In this document: piece after piece, positions 36,101 to 45,900 of the stretch | Numbering within the stretch: position 1 is the first letter of the stretch | How the letters are laid out: each line of letters opens with the position of its first letter | NCBI GenBank assembly: GCA_022647575.1 | Contig: JALCKY010000006.1 | Span: forward strand, 124,001 to 188,000 | Reading direction: 5' to 3' | Source: Lachnospiraceae bacterium | Lineage (GTDB): Bacteria; Bacillota; Clostridia; Lachnospirales; Lachnospiraceae | Length of the DNA stretch: 64,000 nucleotides | Translations under genes and position numbers: made by a program | Notes under the pieces: model-generated | Database searches by the model: none | Told to the model about the DNA's origin: nothing | What the model saw: the letters and a program-made list of their open reading frames with translations, nothing else

Positions 36101-37839
36101 GCCGGGCCGGACAATCCGTATAATGGATTCTCCTCAGTCCAGGTGTAATAAATCCGGTAATTCCACAATTCTGAATCCGACAGGGTGTTAAGACCGGATA
36201 CCCTGACCCGGATGGTACGGAGACCGTCCGCATCCTCTTCCGTAATACTGAAATGTGCAGCATCGGATTCTGTCATTGCTTCTAACCGGTTGCTGCTGTT
36301 CACATGGAACAGATGACAGTTAAGGTTCGTAAACTTCTCCGACGTCAGCAGGTCACCCAGCTGATTTGTATAGACAGCACCGGTTTCATGGTTCAGATAT
36401 TGGACCATCGGGTCATAATCGTAGAGGGCAGGATTCGTCTCCGAGGAAACGGGAACCGTAGACAGCATTGAGGCCCCGGGTGAGGCAACGTCGACTGCCG
36501 TGCTGTCGTAGTTGGAGAAATTGACAAGCTTGTTCTGCTGGTTGCTGGCACCGACGACGACCGCATAGGGGCTTTCCACTGAAAGCGGCGCGCCTTCATA
36601 ATCATCCAGGGTATCCTTATTTTCATTTCCGGCGGCGAATAAGGAAAGGATGCCTGCCTTCCCTGCCTGGTTTATGACATAGTCGAGGACAGGCGCATAG
36701 GAGCCGATGAGCCAGGAGTTGGTAATCACCTTTACGTTCTGTCCGGCAAGTTTCGCGGTGATGATATACTGATAAGAGCGTATGCAGGCAATGTCGAACG
36801 GCCCGTTTCCATCGTCCCAGCTGCCTTTCAGGGCCATGATCTTTGTATGCCGGGCTGCAGAAGCCACTCCCGTGCCGTTGTCCGACTGTGCGGCTGCAAG
36901 ACCTGCACAGTGCGTGCCGTGCTCGCCTCCCCGTCCCGGCATGGGATCATCATCCATCTGGGCAAAGTCATAGCCGTACAGTCCCGGGAGACCTATGTTC
37001 CCGGGATTTTTCCACATCTTGCCGGCAAGGTCCGGATTGGTATAATCGACGCCCGTATCGAGGACTGCCACAATATTGTCCTCTGCGACAGAGGAGGCTG
37101 CGTCCGCCTTCAGGGCCGCAGGCAGATCGACGCCCGCTGAGCTGTCGGCAAGTCCCCACTGGAGACCGGACTGATAAAGCGGGTCATCCGGAGAAGACGA
37201 AGCGAAAGAGGGAACATCATCCGCTGCCGCAGACACGGAATCAGAAGCCGCCTGTGCGTCTGCTGAAGCGGAGGCTGGCGATTCTGCCGTTTCCATATCT
37301 TCCGTGGGAAACGTCAGAATTGCTGATTCTTCTGCGGTTTCCGGGAGATCGGAAAGCTCGTGCGTGTAATTCGGCTGGGCACATTCGACGCAGGAAAGGG
37401 AATCCAGCTGACTGACCAGATCCTCCGTGCTCAGCGTATCACTTTTTATGACGGCAATCCGGAGATCCGTTCCGGAAGGGATATCCGCGGAAGAAGCATC
37501 AGCTTCATTTTCCTCAGATGACTGAAGAGAGGATCCGGCTTCATCGACCGCGCTGAAGTCCAGGGTTTCTGAGACGCTGAAGCCCGCTGAGGTCAGAATC
37601 TGCGATTCATCGCCGGAGGAGGAGAGGAGTCCGGATGCAGTACCGGCATGGTAAAGAACCAGGGCTTCTCCTTCCGTATACGACTCATTTCCCGATGTGC
37701 CGGATTCGAATTGTTCTGTCTGCGGGACAGCCGGATCGGCATCTGCCGGGCTGCCGTCCGGCGATGCGAATACATTGGCAGGCGTAAGCGTGCATCCCAT
37801 CGTGACGACCAACAATAAAGCCAGAATCCTTTTCATCAT
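33160..37839 (-). CDS. cell-wall S8 subtilisin-like protease with CWB2 repeats
   Basis: A 1559-residue surface protease. A signal peptide (1-25) and propeptide region (to about 225, partly low-complexity Ser/Ala/Glu) precede the catalytic domain. The triad is Asp261 (AVLDTGVDY), His307 (GEHGTHCAG) and Ser691 (SGTSMATP). The roughly 380-residue gap between His and Ser implies a large insertion (about 430-600). Beta-rich, kelch-like segments (about 830-1180) and a Big/InlB-like domain (about 1195-1262) follow. Three CWB2 repeats (about 1265-1559) bind anionic wall polymers. It probably processes surface or extracellular proteins. Confidence 0.92.
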   Translation of the reverse strand: MMKRILALLLVVTMGCTLTPANVFASPDGSPADADPAVPQTEQFESGTSGNESYTEGEALVLYHAGTASGLLSSSGDESQILTSAGFSVSETLDFSAVDEAGSSLQSSEENEADASSADIPSGTDLRIAVIKSDTLSTEDLVSQLDSLSCVECAQPNYTHELSDLPETAEESAILTFPTEDMETAESPASASADAQAASDSVSAAADDVPSFASSSPDDPLYQSGLQWGLADSSAGVDLPAALKADAASSVAEDNIVAVLDTGVDYTNPDLAGKMWKNPGNIGLPGLYGYDFAQMDDDPMPGRGGEHGTHCAGLAAAQSDNGTGVASAARHTKIMALKGSWDDGNGPFDIACIRSYQYIITAKLAGQNVKVITNSWLIGSYAPVLDYVINQAGKAGILSLFAAGNENKDTLDDYEGAPLSVESPYAVVVGASNQQNKLVNFSNYDSTAVDVASPGASMLSTVPVSSETNPALYDYDPMVQYLNHETGAVYTNQLGDLLTSEKFTNLNCHLFHVNSSNRLEAMTESDAAHFSITEEDADGLRTIRVRVSGLNTLSDSELWNYRIYYTWTEENPLYGLSGPASDYVSGVSCIPFGGEGNESKYAEAGFAVGTSLSEINSLRNYSFGTASTSHKSSLDGAIPDTVLSSNTLSCILMLMMEQPADGGTEVTARYSIAGITKKSDISAYGFMSGTSMATPFLAGCCAELASLYPDESPLELRGRLVGGTVPMADAYSSEGAKKAIACQGHFSFDKALDTRGSASDSAINASTWSISCSGNVITVSGYGLGDASLYVDETTHQKKAAVTSQDEDSIVFTAGDALFDGGKHRFDVVDSSTGRTYNASYTVPEKNSSTLVRIGALPGSGTEMTSGVLVAGSDRIFFADQDGEFLYSCTDPSSASSASSWTKLSSAEKMMEGCTGLPETMLRYAYRNGKLYAFNADVRETDGKEETDVFCSEYDIGKNTWSDVKKIGTFDVGRLYENEPVFFNTAAYSAQGKICLIMTEDFVDLGTGNALTSTVFFLDPDSDEFQRTEIPISTIGKIQGITGYFRNGTTDYFTAVDAGQPSIVTLAYDGSSWKNLGILSGEPEWKTETCFNQIRYVRVNTGNGILQLGPDTFSGIGDTVLVDPVSMTWKGLGTSLGTSVSEIIPTGAAMLGGKVYVAGLEGNAGTFYTLPDSLAGTVTTTDITVSVNAEQNGSALISVGGAAGSSKITMRSGDTAVLTATVPEGCYLMDWIKDGISIGSGSPLAIPLFTSGTITARYRTSPYSRIYGATRYDTMAAAVKSAFPDGSSTVIVASGENWPDALAASSLAGVKDCPVILTEPDQLTKQTSDLLTSLKVSDAAIIGGTAAVSDDVKAAIEKMGIRTDRIGGDDRMQTAEKVEEEIMKSSSSDTIIISSGQNFPDALSISSYAYAQKDPILLTGTDGKLTGTSLTIAKKFRNAVIVGKEGAVSGNVETQLSGAAVKRYGGSDRYGTSLEIINGLFGGKAAALAVSTGSSYPDSLVSAALSGKSNGAILLVDGKGTSLTENQKTVLKNAGSVWILGGDNAVSAVMKTSIDSALR

Positions 37840-37885
37840 CTGAGCCCCCTGTTCAGTTCTTTGTCTGTGTAAGAATTGGCTGAAT

Positions 37886-37911
37886 AAGTATTATTTATTA
37901 TATTAATACTT
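37886..37911. promoter_or_regulatory. inverted repeat in divergent surface-gene promoter region
   Basis: AAGTATTA and TAATACTT, perfect complements, flank a 10-base AT spacer in the 183 bp between the divergent subtilisin and CWB2 genes. It could be an operator shared by both. Promoter boxes here are not convincing enough to call separately. Confidence 0.5.
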
Positions 37912-38022
37912 GACTACAACAAAAGTACAACATTCAGCAGAAGGTTTTGTCAGAGTTTTGTTGCGGGTTGGATGTTAGTTTGTTTACAGCACTTTTAAGC
38001 AATGAGCAGGAGGAGGCATATC

Positions 38023-40335
38023 ATGAAGCATCGTCGTCCGGTCCGAATGATTTTTGCAGCGGCAATGGCAGCTTTTATGGCCCTGGGCATGAGTCCGGCA
38101 GTCTATGCGGGAGGTTCGGAAATTTCCGTCTCTGAGAACGGGGGCATTCCTGCGGAGCAGAAGCTTCTGCAGCCGGCAGAAGAGAGCAGTCTGACGGAAG
38201 ACGGTACATCGTCGGAAGACAGTTCGGCGGCGGAGGACGGCATCCTGGTCTTTGCCTGCGACGGCAATGGGGAATATCATTTGTATAAGGCACCGGATTT
38301 TCAGTCTGTCAAGGATAAATCTTATACCGAAATCGTCACTCCGGAGGGAGCATCCATTAACGGAAACGTCCTGAAACTGAGCGGCTTTCATTACGAGACT
38401 TCTGCAAAAGTCGCCCTGTACATCGCGGCGGATTTTGCCGGCATCCGGCTTTCCGGAAGCAACAGCATCGTCTGCAGCAGTCAGAGCACGGGAACGGAGG
38501 AGAGTATTTTCTGCCGTACACTGGAAAGTGAGAAAGACCTGATGATTCTCGGGTCCGGTTCGCTGAGCCTGCAGGCTCCGGCGTTTGATGTCACAAACGA
38601 TGTGACCGGTTATATCAGCAGCGAAGCCCTGTATGCAAAGGGAGACCTCAGAGTTACCGAGAATGCCGCCGTAGAAGCAAAGGCGGGAGATATTTCACTG
38701 AAAGGCAGCGGATACGATGATTACGGCAATGCGAAAGCCCTGTATGTTATGTCAACCGGAATCCTCTGTGAGGGAAATATGGACGTTCAGCGGTCTGCCG
38801 GGATAACGGCAGATGCCGGCAAAACCAATGCGGAAAGCACGGCAGGGACGGAAGAGAATGTCCTGTGCGAGGCACAGAGCGCGGCCATCATTTCGTACGG
38901 CAGCTTGTCGATTACGGATAAGGCCTGGATCGCAGCGACTGCGCAGGACAGCAAAAGAAAAGGAGAAGCATCCGTACGTCCGCCCTACGGAGGATCGTTC
39001 GGCATCATGTCCGAGGGGAACATGACGATGAGCGGCAAGTCTCTGACTGCTGCCAGCGGATGCACCAATGAGGTCTCCAGCATCGGAATCAATGTACGCA
39101 AAGACCTGAATCTGAACAGCGGTCTTGTCAGGACCACCGCGGATACGGCAGCGGATCCGATGGAGGATGAAGGAAGCTGCGGAATGTACATAGAAGAGAA
39201 GCTGACCTGCAATTCCGCGGATGTGTTCGCCATGGGCGCAGATAACGGCGTGATTGCATCCGATATCACGGCAGTCGTCGGGACTGCCAAAGGCTGTACG
39301 GAAGCGGGCAGGGGATGGGATGCAGCGGATGAGGCGGTGACCATTTCCCTGGTCAATGAGAAATACGGCAGGTATTCATTTGTAACCGGGGATGGGCACG
39401 CAAGAACCCTGGTCATCCGGGGAATGGTAACAGCCGGGGACAATCGGTATGAAACCGCAGTCAATACTGCGAATGAGGTCTTTCCGGACGGCAGCAGTAC
39501 GGTCGTGCTTGCAGCGGGAGCGAACTGGCCGGATGCTCTGGCTGCTTCCGCGCTGGCCGGGGCAAATCACTGTCCGATCCTGCTGACGGGCAGGGATTAT
39601 GTCACAACAGAGACATCAGACGAAATCATTACGCTGGGGGTTTCCAAGGTCTTCATCGTCGGCGGAGAAGACGCGATGACCAGGGCGGTCCCTGAGGTGC
39701 TGCAGGACATAGGGATTTCCGAAGAGAACATCATCCGTAAATCAGGGGATGACCGTACGCAGACGGCGGATGCGGTCGCGGCGGAGGTCATGCAGACCGG
39801 TACGTCCGATACCTGTTTTATCTGCTCAGGGAATGATTTTGCAGATGCCATTTCCGTCTCATCCTATGCCTACCGGAATCAGAGCCCGATCCTTTTGACA
39901 AAGGAGGACGGAACGCTTACGGAAGCCAGCGCGGCTATCGCCAATCAATTCAACAGGGTGTACATCATCGGAGGCGAAAAGGCAGTCAGCACGAAAGTCG
40001 GGGAACAGCTCGCCTCTGTCAGGCCTGTCCGCATTGAAGGCAGAGACCGTTTCGAGACGAACCGGAAAGTCATCAGCACGCTTTATCCGGACGGCTATTC
40101 CTTTGTCAGCATCGTGACGGGGGAAAATTATCCTGACGGACTGACAGGCTCTTCCCTGCAGGACAGCAGCGGAAGCCCGGTGCTTTTAGTGGATGGAAAT
40201 GCTTCTTCCCTTACGGAAGATCAGATCCGCATCATCAGGGCCCGGACCGATAAAGAGAAGGTGGGTGTTCTGGGAGGAAGCGCTGTTATCTCATCGCAAA
40301 TGAGGCAGGCAATCCAGACGGCGGCATTCGGGTAA
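38023..40335 (+). CDS. CWB2 surface protein with beta-helix-like N-terminal region
   Basis: A 770-residue exported protein. A signal peptide ending at VYAGG (about residue 30) is followed by a linker, then a repetitive region (about 75-460). There, segments such as LYAKGDLRVTENAAVEAKAG recur, resembling the carbohydrate-binding or beta-helix domains of clostridial adhesins. Three CWB2 repeats (about 465-770) each contain GDNRYETA-, GANWPDALAAS- and IVGGEDAM-like motifs. The ATG at 38023 lies 6 bases after AGGAGGAGG. It is likely an adhesin or S-layer-associated protein, divergent from the subtilisin gene. Confidence 0.85.
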   Translation: MKHRRPVRMIFAAAMAAFMALGMSPAVYAGGSEISVSENGGIPAEQKLLQPAEESSLTEDGTSSEDSSAAEDGILVFACDGNGEYHLYKAPDFQSVKDKSYTEIVTPEGASINGNVLKLSGFHYETSAKVALYIAADFAGIRLSGSNSIVCSSQSTGTEESIFCRTLESEKDLMILGSGSLSLQAPAFDVTNDVTGYISSEALYAKGDLRVTENAAVEAKAGDISLKGSGYDDYGNAKALYVMSTGILCEGNMDVQRSAGITADAGKTNAESTAGTEENVLCEAQSAAIISYGSLSITDKAWIAATAQDSKRKGEASVRPPYGGSFGIMSEGNMTMSGKSLTAASGCTNEVSSIGINVRKDLNLNSGLVRTTADTAADPMEDEGSCGMYIEEKLTCNSADVFAMGADNGVIASDITAVVGTAKGCTEAGRGWDAADEAVTISLVNEKYGRYSFVTGDGHARTLVIRGMVTAGDNRYETAVNTANEVFPDGSSTVVLAAGANWPDALAASALAGANHCPILLTGRDYVTTETSDEIITLGVSKVFIVGGEDAMTRAVPEVLQDIGISEENIIRKSGDDRTQTADAVAAEVMQTGTSDTCFICSGNDFADAISVSSYAYRNQSPILLTKEDGTLTEASAAIANQFNRVYIIGGEKAVSTKVGEQLASVRPVRIEGRDRFETNRKVISTLYPDGYSFVSIVTGENYPDGLTGSSLQDSSGSPVLLVDGNASSLTEDQIRIIRARTDKEKVGVLGGSAVISSQMRQAIQTAAFG

Positions 40336-40471
40336 AGCTGCTTCATTTGAAGAATTCACGATTTCCTCATGACTCTTATTGATTGAAAACGGTAACGACG
40401 CGCGTTAAAATAAGCGCGAAAAATAAACAGGTATTCAATTAGAAAATCTGAAGACATTCACTTGAAAAGGG

Positions 40472-41299
40472 ATGGGAAACCAGTTGAAGATACTTACACT
40501 TGACAATGAATCTCTTGCACTTGAGAGTCTCAACAATGCAGTCCGTGCGGCTGAACCCGGTGCCTTGCTGAAGAGTTTTACGCGCGCTTCAGAGGCGCTT
40601 GCAGCACTTGAGAAGGATCATTACCGTCCGGATGTTGCATTCCTTGACATTGAAATGCCCGGGATGACCGGCATTGAACTGGCGGGAAGAATCAGGAAGG
40701 CATCTCCCGGAACATGGCTTATTTTCGTGACAGGATATTCCCAGTATGCTCTGGAGGCATTCAATGTCCATGCGAGCGGATATCTGCTGAAGCCGGTTAC
40801 GAAGGAGGACATCCGGGAGGAACTGAATCTGATTGAAAGAAGGACTCCGTCAGGAAAGGAACCGGAGAAAATCCTGCAGGTGCATTGCTTCGGGAACTTT
40901 GAGGTTTTTTCGGCAGGGGTGCCGGTGGTTTTCACCAGAAAAAAGGCAAAAGAACTTTTTGCTTATCTGGTGCATAAACGCGGAGCCGTCTGTACGACAA
41001 GAGAGATGGCTGCGGTGCTTTTTGAAGACATGCCTTACGATCTGGCGCGTCAGAATTATCTGCAGACTCTGATAACCAGCATGACCCAGTCGCTTAGGAA
41101 TGTGGGCGCGGAATCGGCCGTTATCCGCACATTCGGCGCGCTTGCAGTCAATACAGCCTGCATCGACTGCGATTTTTACCGATTCCTTTCAATGGATCTG
41201 GCAGCGGTCAATTCCTACACAGGTGAATACATGAGTCAGTATGAGTGGGGTGAATTCGTACTTGAATATCTGAATCAGCAGAAACACGGGCATTCATAA
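40472..41299 (+). CDS. response regulator with winged-helix/BTAD-like output
   Basis: A 275-residue protein. The receiver domain has Asp59 (FLDIEMPG) as phosphorylation site and KP in LLKPVTK as its switch lysine (to about residue 125). The output region (about 130-275) starts with LQVHCFGNFEVF and resembles the SARP/BTAD-type winged helix, not the LytTR domain usually seen with this kinase class. The ATG at 40472 directly abuts AAAAGGG, so the in-frame TTG at 40484 may be the real start. It is convergent with its probable kinase at 41364-42786 and embedded in the CWB2 cluster. Confidence 0.85.
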   Translation: MGNQLKILTLDNESLALESLNNAVRAAEPGALLKSFTRASEALAALEKDHYRPDVAFLDIEMPGMTGIELAGRIRKASPGTWLIFVTGYSQYALEAFNVHASGYLLKPVTKEDIREELNLIERRTPSGKEPEKILQVHCFGNFEVFSAGVPVVFTRKKAKELFAYLVHKRGAVCTTREMAAVLFEDMPYDLARQNYLQTLITSMTQSLRNVGAESAVIRTFGALAVNTACIDCDFYRFLSMDLAAVNSYTGEYMSQYEWGEFVLEYLNQQKHGHS

Positions 41300-41311
41300 A
41301 ATAACCAAAAG

Positions 41312-41341
41312 AAGAACCGGGGGGGAAGCCCCGGTTCTTTT
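41312..41341. terminator. bidirectional terminator
   Basis: AGAACCGGGG pairs with CCCCGGTTCT around a short GGGAAG loop. T residues follow on the plus side and A residues precede it, so it can end both convergent transcripts. Confidence 0.88.
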
Positions 41342-41363
41342 ACGTCCGTCATGATCATGAAAT

Positions 41364-42786
41364 CTATACTGCGGACAGAGATTCATTCTTCGGGATCGTA
41401 ATGACAGCGGTTGTCCCCTTGTCCGGTACGCTTGTGATGACCAGCGTTCCGCCGCACATCTTTTCCAGCCGGTTGCGTACATTGTTTATTCCGATATGCG
41501 TCCGTCCGTCTGCTTTGGGTACATTCACGTCAAAACCGGCGCCGTCATCCCTGACCGTGACGACAAAGGAATCGCTTCTTTCAACAGACGAAATCCATAC
41601 GGTTCCGCCTTCTTCGCGCTGCATGACACCGTAGCGTACCGCATTTTCCACCAAAGGCTGCAGGGTAAGCGTGGGAATCCGAAAATCTTCTGATTCAATG
41701 CTGTATTTGATATGCAGGGTATTCTCACCGAAACGCTTGATTTCGAGATTCAGATAATTCTGTGTGTGGGCCAGTTCGCTCCGGAACGGAATGGGATCCG
41801 ATTGGGACAGGGCATCCAGATTGCCCCTGAGAAAATGGGAGAACTGGACGATAGACTCTTCCGCTTCCGGAGCTTTGCCATGGCACATCGTCTGGATGGC
41901 TGTCAGTGTATTGTACAGGAAATGAGGCTGTATCTGGCTGAGCATGATTGCCATGCGGGAACGGTCAAGTTCCTGTTCCTTCTGCAGGACCGCTGCGCGG
42001 GATTCTGAAAGCTCACGCCGGCTTTCCAGGAATTCTCTTTCACGGTCGACATAGATGACCAGGAACAGAAGCAGCATGGCTGCGAATACAGTCAGTGCGA
42101 GGATCGGGACGATGATCCGCAGTATCATCAAACAGCGAGCAGAAGACGGGCAGGAGAATATACAGGGCATAGGCCAGATATTCGCCTTTTTTCTGTCTGG
42201 AATGCTCATGAATCATCCTGTGAACCGAGAAAACGGTCGGAATCATCAGATAAAAGAAATTAACGGTGCCCTGAATACCCGTAAAAAGTTCGGTTTCCTG
42301 ATAATGGTTTTCTGCGTCGATATAGAAAAACAGTCCTGTGAAAATCGAGATGATATCGAGGGTACAGACGGCAACATTGGGGATCCGCATCAGAATATTC
42401 GCAGTCCGGTTCCCGTGAAACGGAAAATGCAGACGTTCGTCCGTGAAGCGGTACCAGTAATAGCAGCCGCAGGCGACGGAGATGTCGGCAATGGCATTGA
42501 CAGAAGCGTTGAGGAGAACGGGAAGATGCAGGAAGCCGCTATCCGTAAACGCCCAGATCATATCCGCTGCGAGCATGATGATATTGAAGAGAAACATGAT
42601 TTTCAGCATCCGGATTCCTTTTTCCGGACTGATGCCCTCTTTAAGGCGCAGCATCAGGACAATGGAAAAAGAGAGGCAGAATGCTTCTGTAATAATGTAT
42701 GTCAGGTAAGCATTGTCCATAGCACCGACACTTTCAAATAAGATGCCTGCAGGAGGCTGGAATTCAACTGATGTTTCAGAAGTCAT
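41364..42786 (-). CDS. LytS-like sensor histidine kinase, frame broken near 42132
   Basis: About 474 residues after correction. The N-terminal half has six or seven membrane helices, a coiled linker follows (ELSESRAAVLQKEQELDRSR), then the His_kinase domain with the phospho-acceptor in IQPHFLYNTLTAIQ and an HATPase_c domain (LVENAVRYGV and DDGAGFD). Deleting one T from the TTT at about 42130 joins YILLPVFCSL to LMILRIIVPIL. It should signal to the response regulator at 40472 and may govern the surface cluster. Confidence 0.85.
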
Positions 42787-42966
42787 GCTTATACTATCGT
42801 TTTTATCAGGGCTCTGTCAAGAACTAATCAGGGAATCCCGTAATGACCGTTCCTGCAGGATACGGACAGCTTATTCTGCCGGTGAAAAACCTTTATTTGT
42901 AATACATTTGTTGTAGAAATCCGGACATAATCAGCATGGTAGGTTTATATCAGGGAGGAAATGACT

Positions 42967-45900
42967 ATGGAGAAGAAAGTTAGAAGTCTGTCTAAAAAAG
43001 CCGTCAGCATCCTGCTTTGCATTCTTATGGTTTTCAGTTCAGTCAATCTTACGGTCTTTGCCGATAATCAGAATTCTTCCGGTCAGGAAGTTCCGGGCTA
43101 TGATGCTGAGGCCTGGGCTGAACTGATGGATGAGGGCGGGGCTCCGGATTCAAATGATTTTTTGAATGATCCCTCCGGTACGCAGGTTTATGTGGAACCG
43201 ACAACCGGTATCACATGGGTCTACACCGTCAGCGGCGGAGAAGCGACCATCACGAAAAGCTATATCGGAACACAGACGAATAAAGTCTATGGAAAAGTGA
43301 CGGTTCCGTCTTCACTCGGAGGCTATACGGTAACGGGACTTTACCGCTGCTTTGAGTCATCCAATATCACATCCGTCATTCTTCCGTCGGGTGTTAAAAA
43401 CCTTACCAGTGCTTTTAAAGGCTGTACTGAGCTGAAGTACATCCATCTGCCTTCAGGATTGACTTATATCGGAAATAATACATTTGATGGCTGTACGGGT
43501 CTGCCGTCAATCTATATTCCGGAAACAGTCACCTATATCGGCGATTATGCTCTTTGCGGAATGGATTCCATAAAGTCAATCGTCCTTCCGGATTCGGTCA
43601 GGTATATCGGAGAGGGTGCAGTCAGCAGAAACTCGAATATGACCTCGCTGCGTCTTCCGAAATCCATTGTCTTTGAGGGCAAGGGCTGTGATATTAAAAC
43701 CTATGCTTTTTCAGAGAATCCGAGACTTCAGGCCGTTTTATGGCCGAGAGATTTTGTCTATATCCCGGCGTGCAGCTTTTTCAATGACAGGGCTCTGTCA
43801 AGCGTAGGAATTCCGAATACGCTTCTGGGAATTGACGGGGGCGCCTTTGAGAACGTTCAATGGGTTTGTCTGTACTATGAAGGTTCGGAAACGGATTGGG
43901 GCCGTCTCAAACAAAGAATCAGCGCGAAAATCAGCGGGAAACACTTAAGCGACCAGGACCTTTCCAATTTTGACAGCCGGTTTAACAGCAGTGAATACAG
44001 CATTGCCGTATACGGCAAAGAGTCAAAGGAACTGCTGAACAATGTGCAGGCTTATGTCATTAGCAATTATTCTTCTGATAGAAAGACCTATTCTTCCGAA
44101 AGCGGTTATGTTGATTTTACGCTTGAGGCCACAGATAAAAATTCCAATATCACGATTAAGATTTCTTCCCAGGATATGGATAATACGACGCAGCAGATGT
44201 ATGCCAGCGTGAATATTAACTCCGGAAGCCTGAAGGCGAACATGGTCAATTCAGTTTATCTGCCTTTTGTCAACGTTGAAGCACTGGCACCGGATCTATC
44301 CTCGATGAACGGTGATACAGTTGAATCCGGAGGACCGGCAGTAAAGATTCCGGGTCTTAATTTTACATCCTTCCTGACGTCGAACGGGTTGAATTTTGGA
44401 CCGGTCAAGGCCAAAGTCTCAGTGGATACCGAGAAAAAAAGGTACAAGATCACTTTGTCGACAAACCAGAATTTCGGCGGTACGAAGGATGATGATAAAT
44501 CCAAGGCGTACGATGAAGCAAAGAAACTGATTGACGAAGCCAAAAACCTGACTACTTTCCAAAAGGAACGCTTCAAGACTCTGTTTGATGAAAAACAGAA
44601 TGCGACAGTCGGATTTCAGGCATCGGGTTCCCTGGTAGGCTACTGCGAATTCGGTTTTCCGGATGAACGGCACAGTGAGCCCTATCTGACGAGCGGCGGA
44701 GCTGTCGTATCCTTTGAAACAGCTTTGGATAAAACCTGGCGGCCGGCCGGTGCACTGGGTCTGGTCTTTGTGCATTTTAATATAACCCTGGGCGTTGACG
44801 GATCTCTGAAGCTGGAAAGAGATGATTCTGCGCCGAGTTCGGTAGCCTATACGCTTTCCATTAAGCCGCATGGCCAGATTACCCTCGGGGCCGGCATCGG
44901 ATGGATGTCTTTCCTCGGATTGGAAGGCGGCGGAAGCTTCGGAGCGGATGTTACGATCACCTGTTCCAATAAAGTCGATCCTAAACAGGAAATCGATCCG
45001 CTTAAGATTACACTCAATGGATACTTCTATGCAAAATACAAAGTCTTTTTCTGGTCCGGAGAATACCAGTGGCCTGACGGCGATGAATCGGTATGGCAGG
45101 TCTATCCGAAGAAAGTTGCCAACCTGAATTCTTCAGGGGGTGAGGAAATGTCCGATGTTATTTCGGATTATTCCAATTATTCCCTCGATTTCCGTGATTA
45201 TCTCGACGGGGCATCTGATGATTTCGTGTCACTGAACAGCGGGGATACAGAAGCTTATGAAATGAAGAACGTTTACCCGCAGGCGGAGCCGAAAATGGTC
45301 AGGCTTTCCGACGGACGGATCCTCTGCGTATGGACAGGAGACAACGGGGACAAGAATAATAAGACGAATTACACCAGAATCATGTACGCGATCCGTTCGA
45401 CCGACGGCATCTGGACATATGGCGGTGAAATGGATCCGACAGACGATAAGGCTGAGTTTGCGCCGAATGTCGTTGTATCCGGAGACAAATGCTACATTTT
45501 CTGGAAACGCGCCTGTGAGAAGGTATCTGACGATATCACTCTTTCCGAGATGGTCGGGAAAATGGATCTGTATATGAGCATCTATGACGGCTCCGGATTT
45601 TCAGCGCCGGTGATGGTCAGCGGCGGCACCCATTATCTGCCGCTCTTCTATGTCGCATCGACAAACGGAACGGATGTCACCTTTGCCTGGGGTGAAAACG
45701 ATGCAAATTCCCAGTATCAGAAGGCCGGGAAGAATCAGCTCTATGTGAGGAAAGTGACGAACGGAGTCCTGGGCGATATCCTGACTTACAGCAAGGATGC
45801 CGGTTACCTGAACAGCATCGTGATGGGACAGAACGGCAGCGATCTTTATGTCAGCAAGGATTCGGATGATAACCGGGATACTTCCGATGACAATGCCATC

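Noticed and set aside
33626-37415. Several plus-strand open frames across the subtilisin gene
   Set aside because: They are low-complexity Arg/Pro-rich shadows of the 1559-residue protein on the minus strand.
40336-40471. Riboswitch or terminator in the gap before the response regulator
   Set aside because: Only a 5-bp CGCGC/GCGCG dyad without a T-run is visible, too weak to call.
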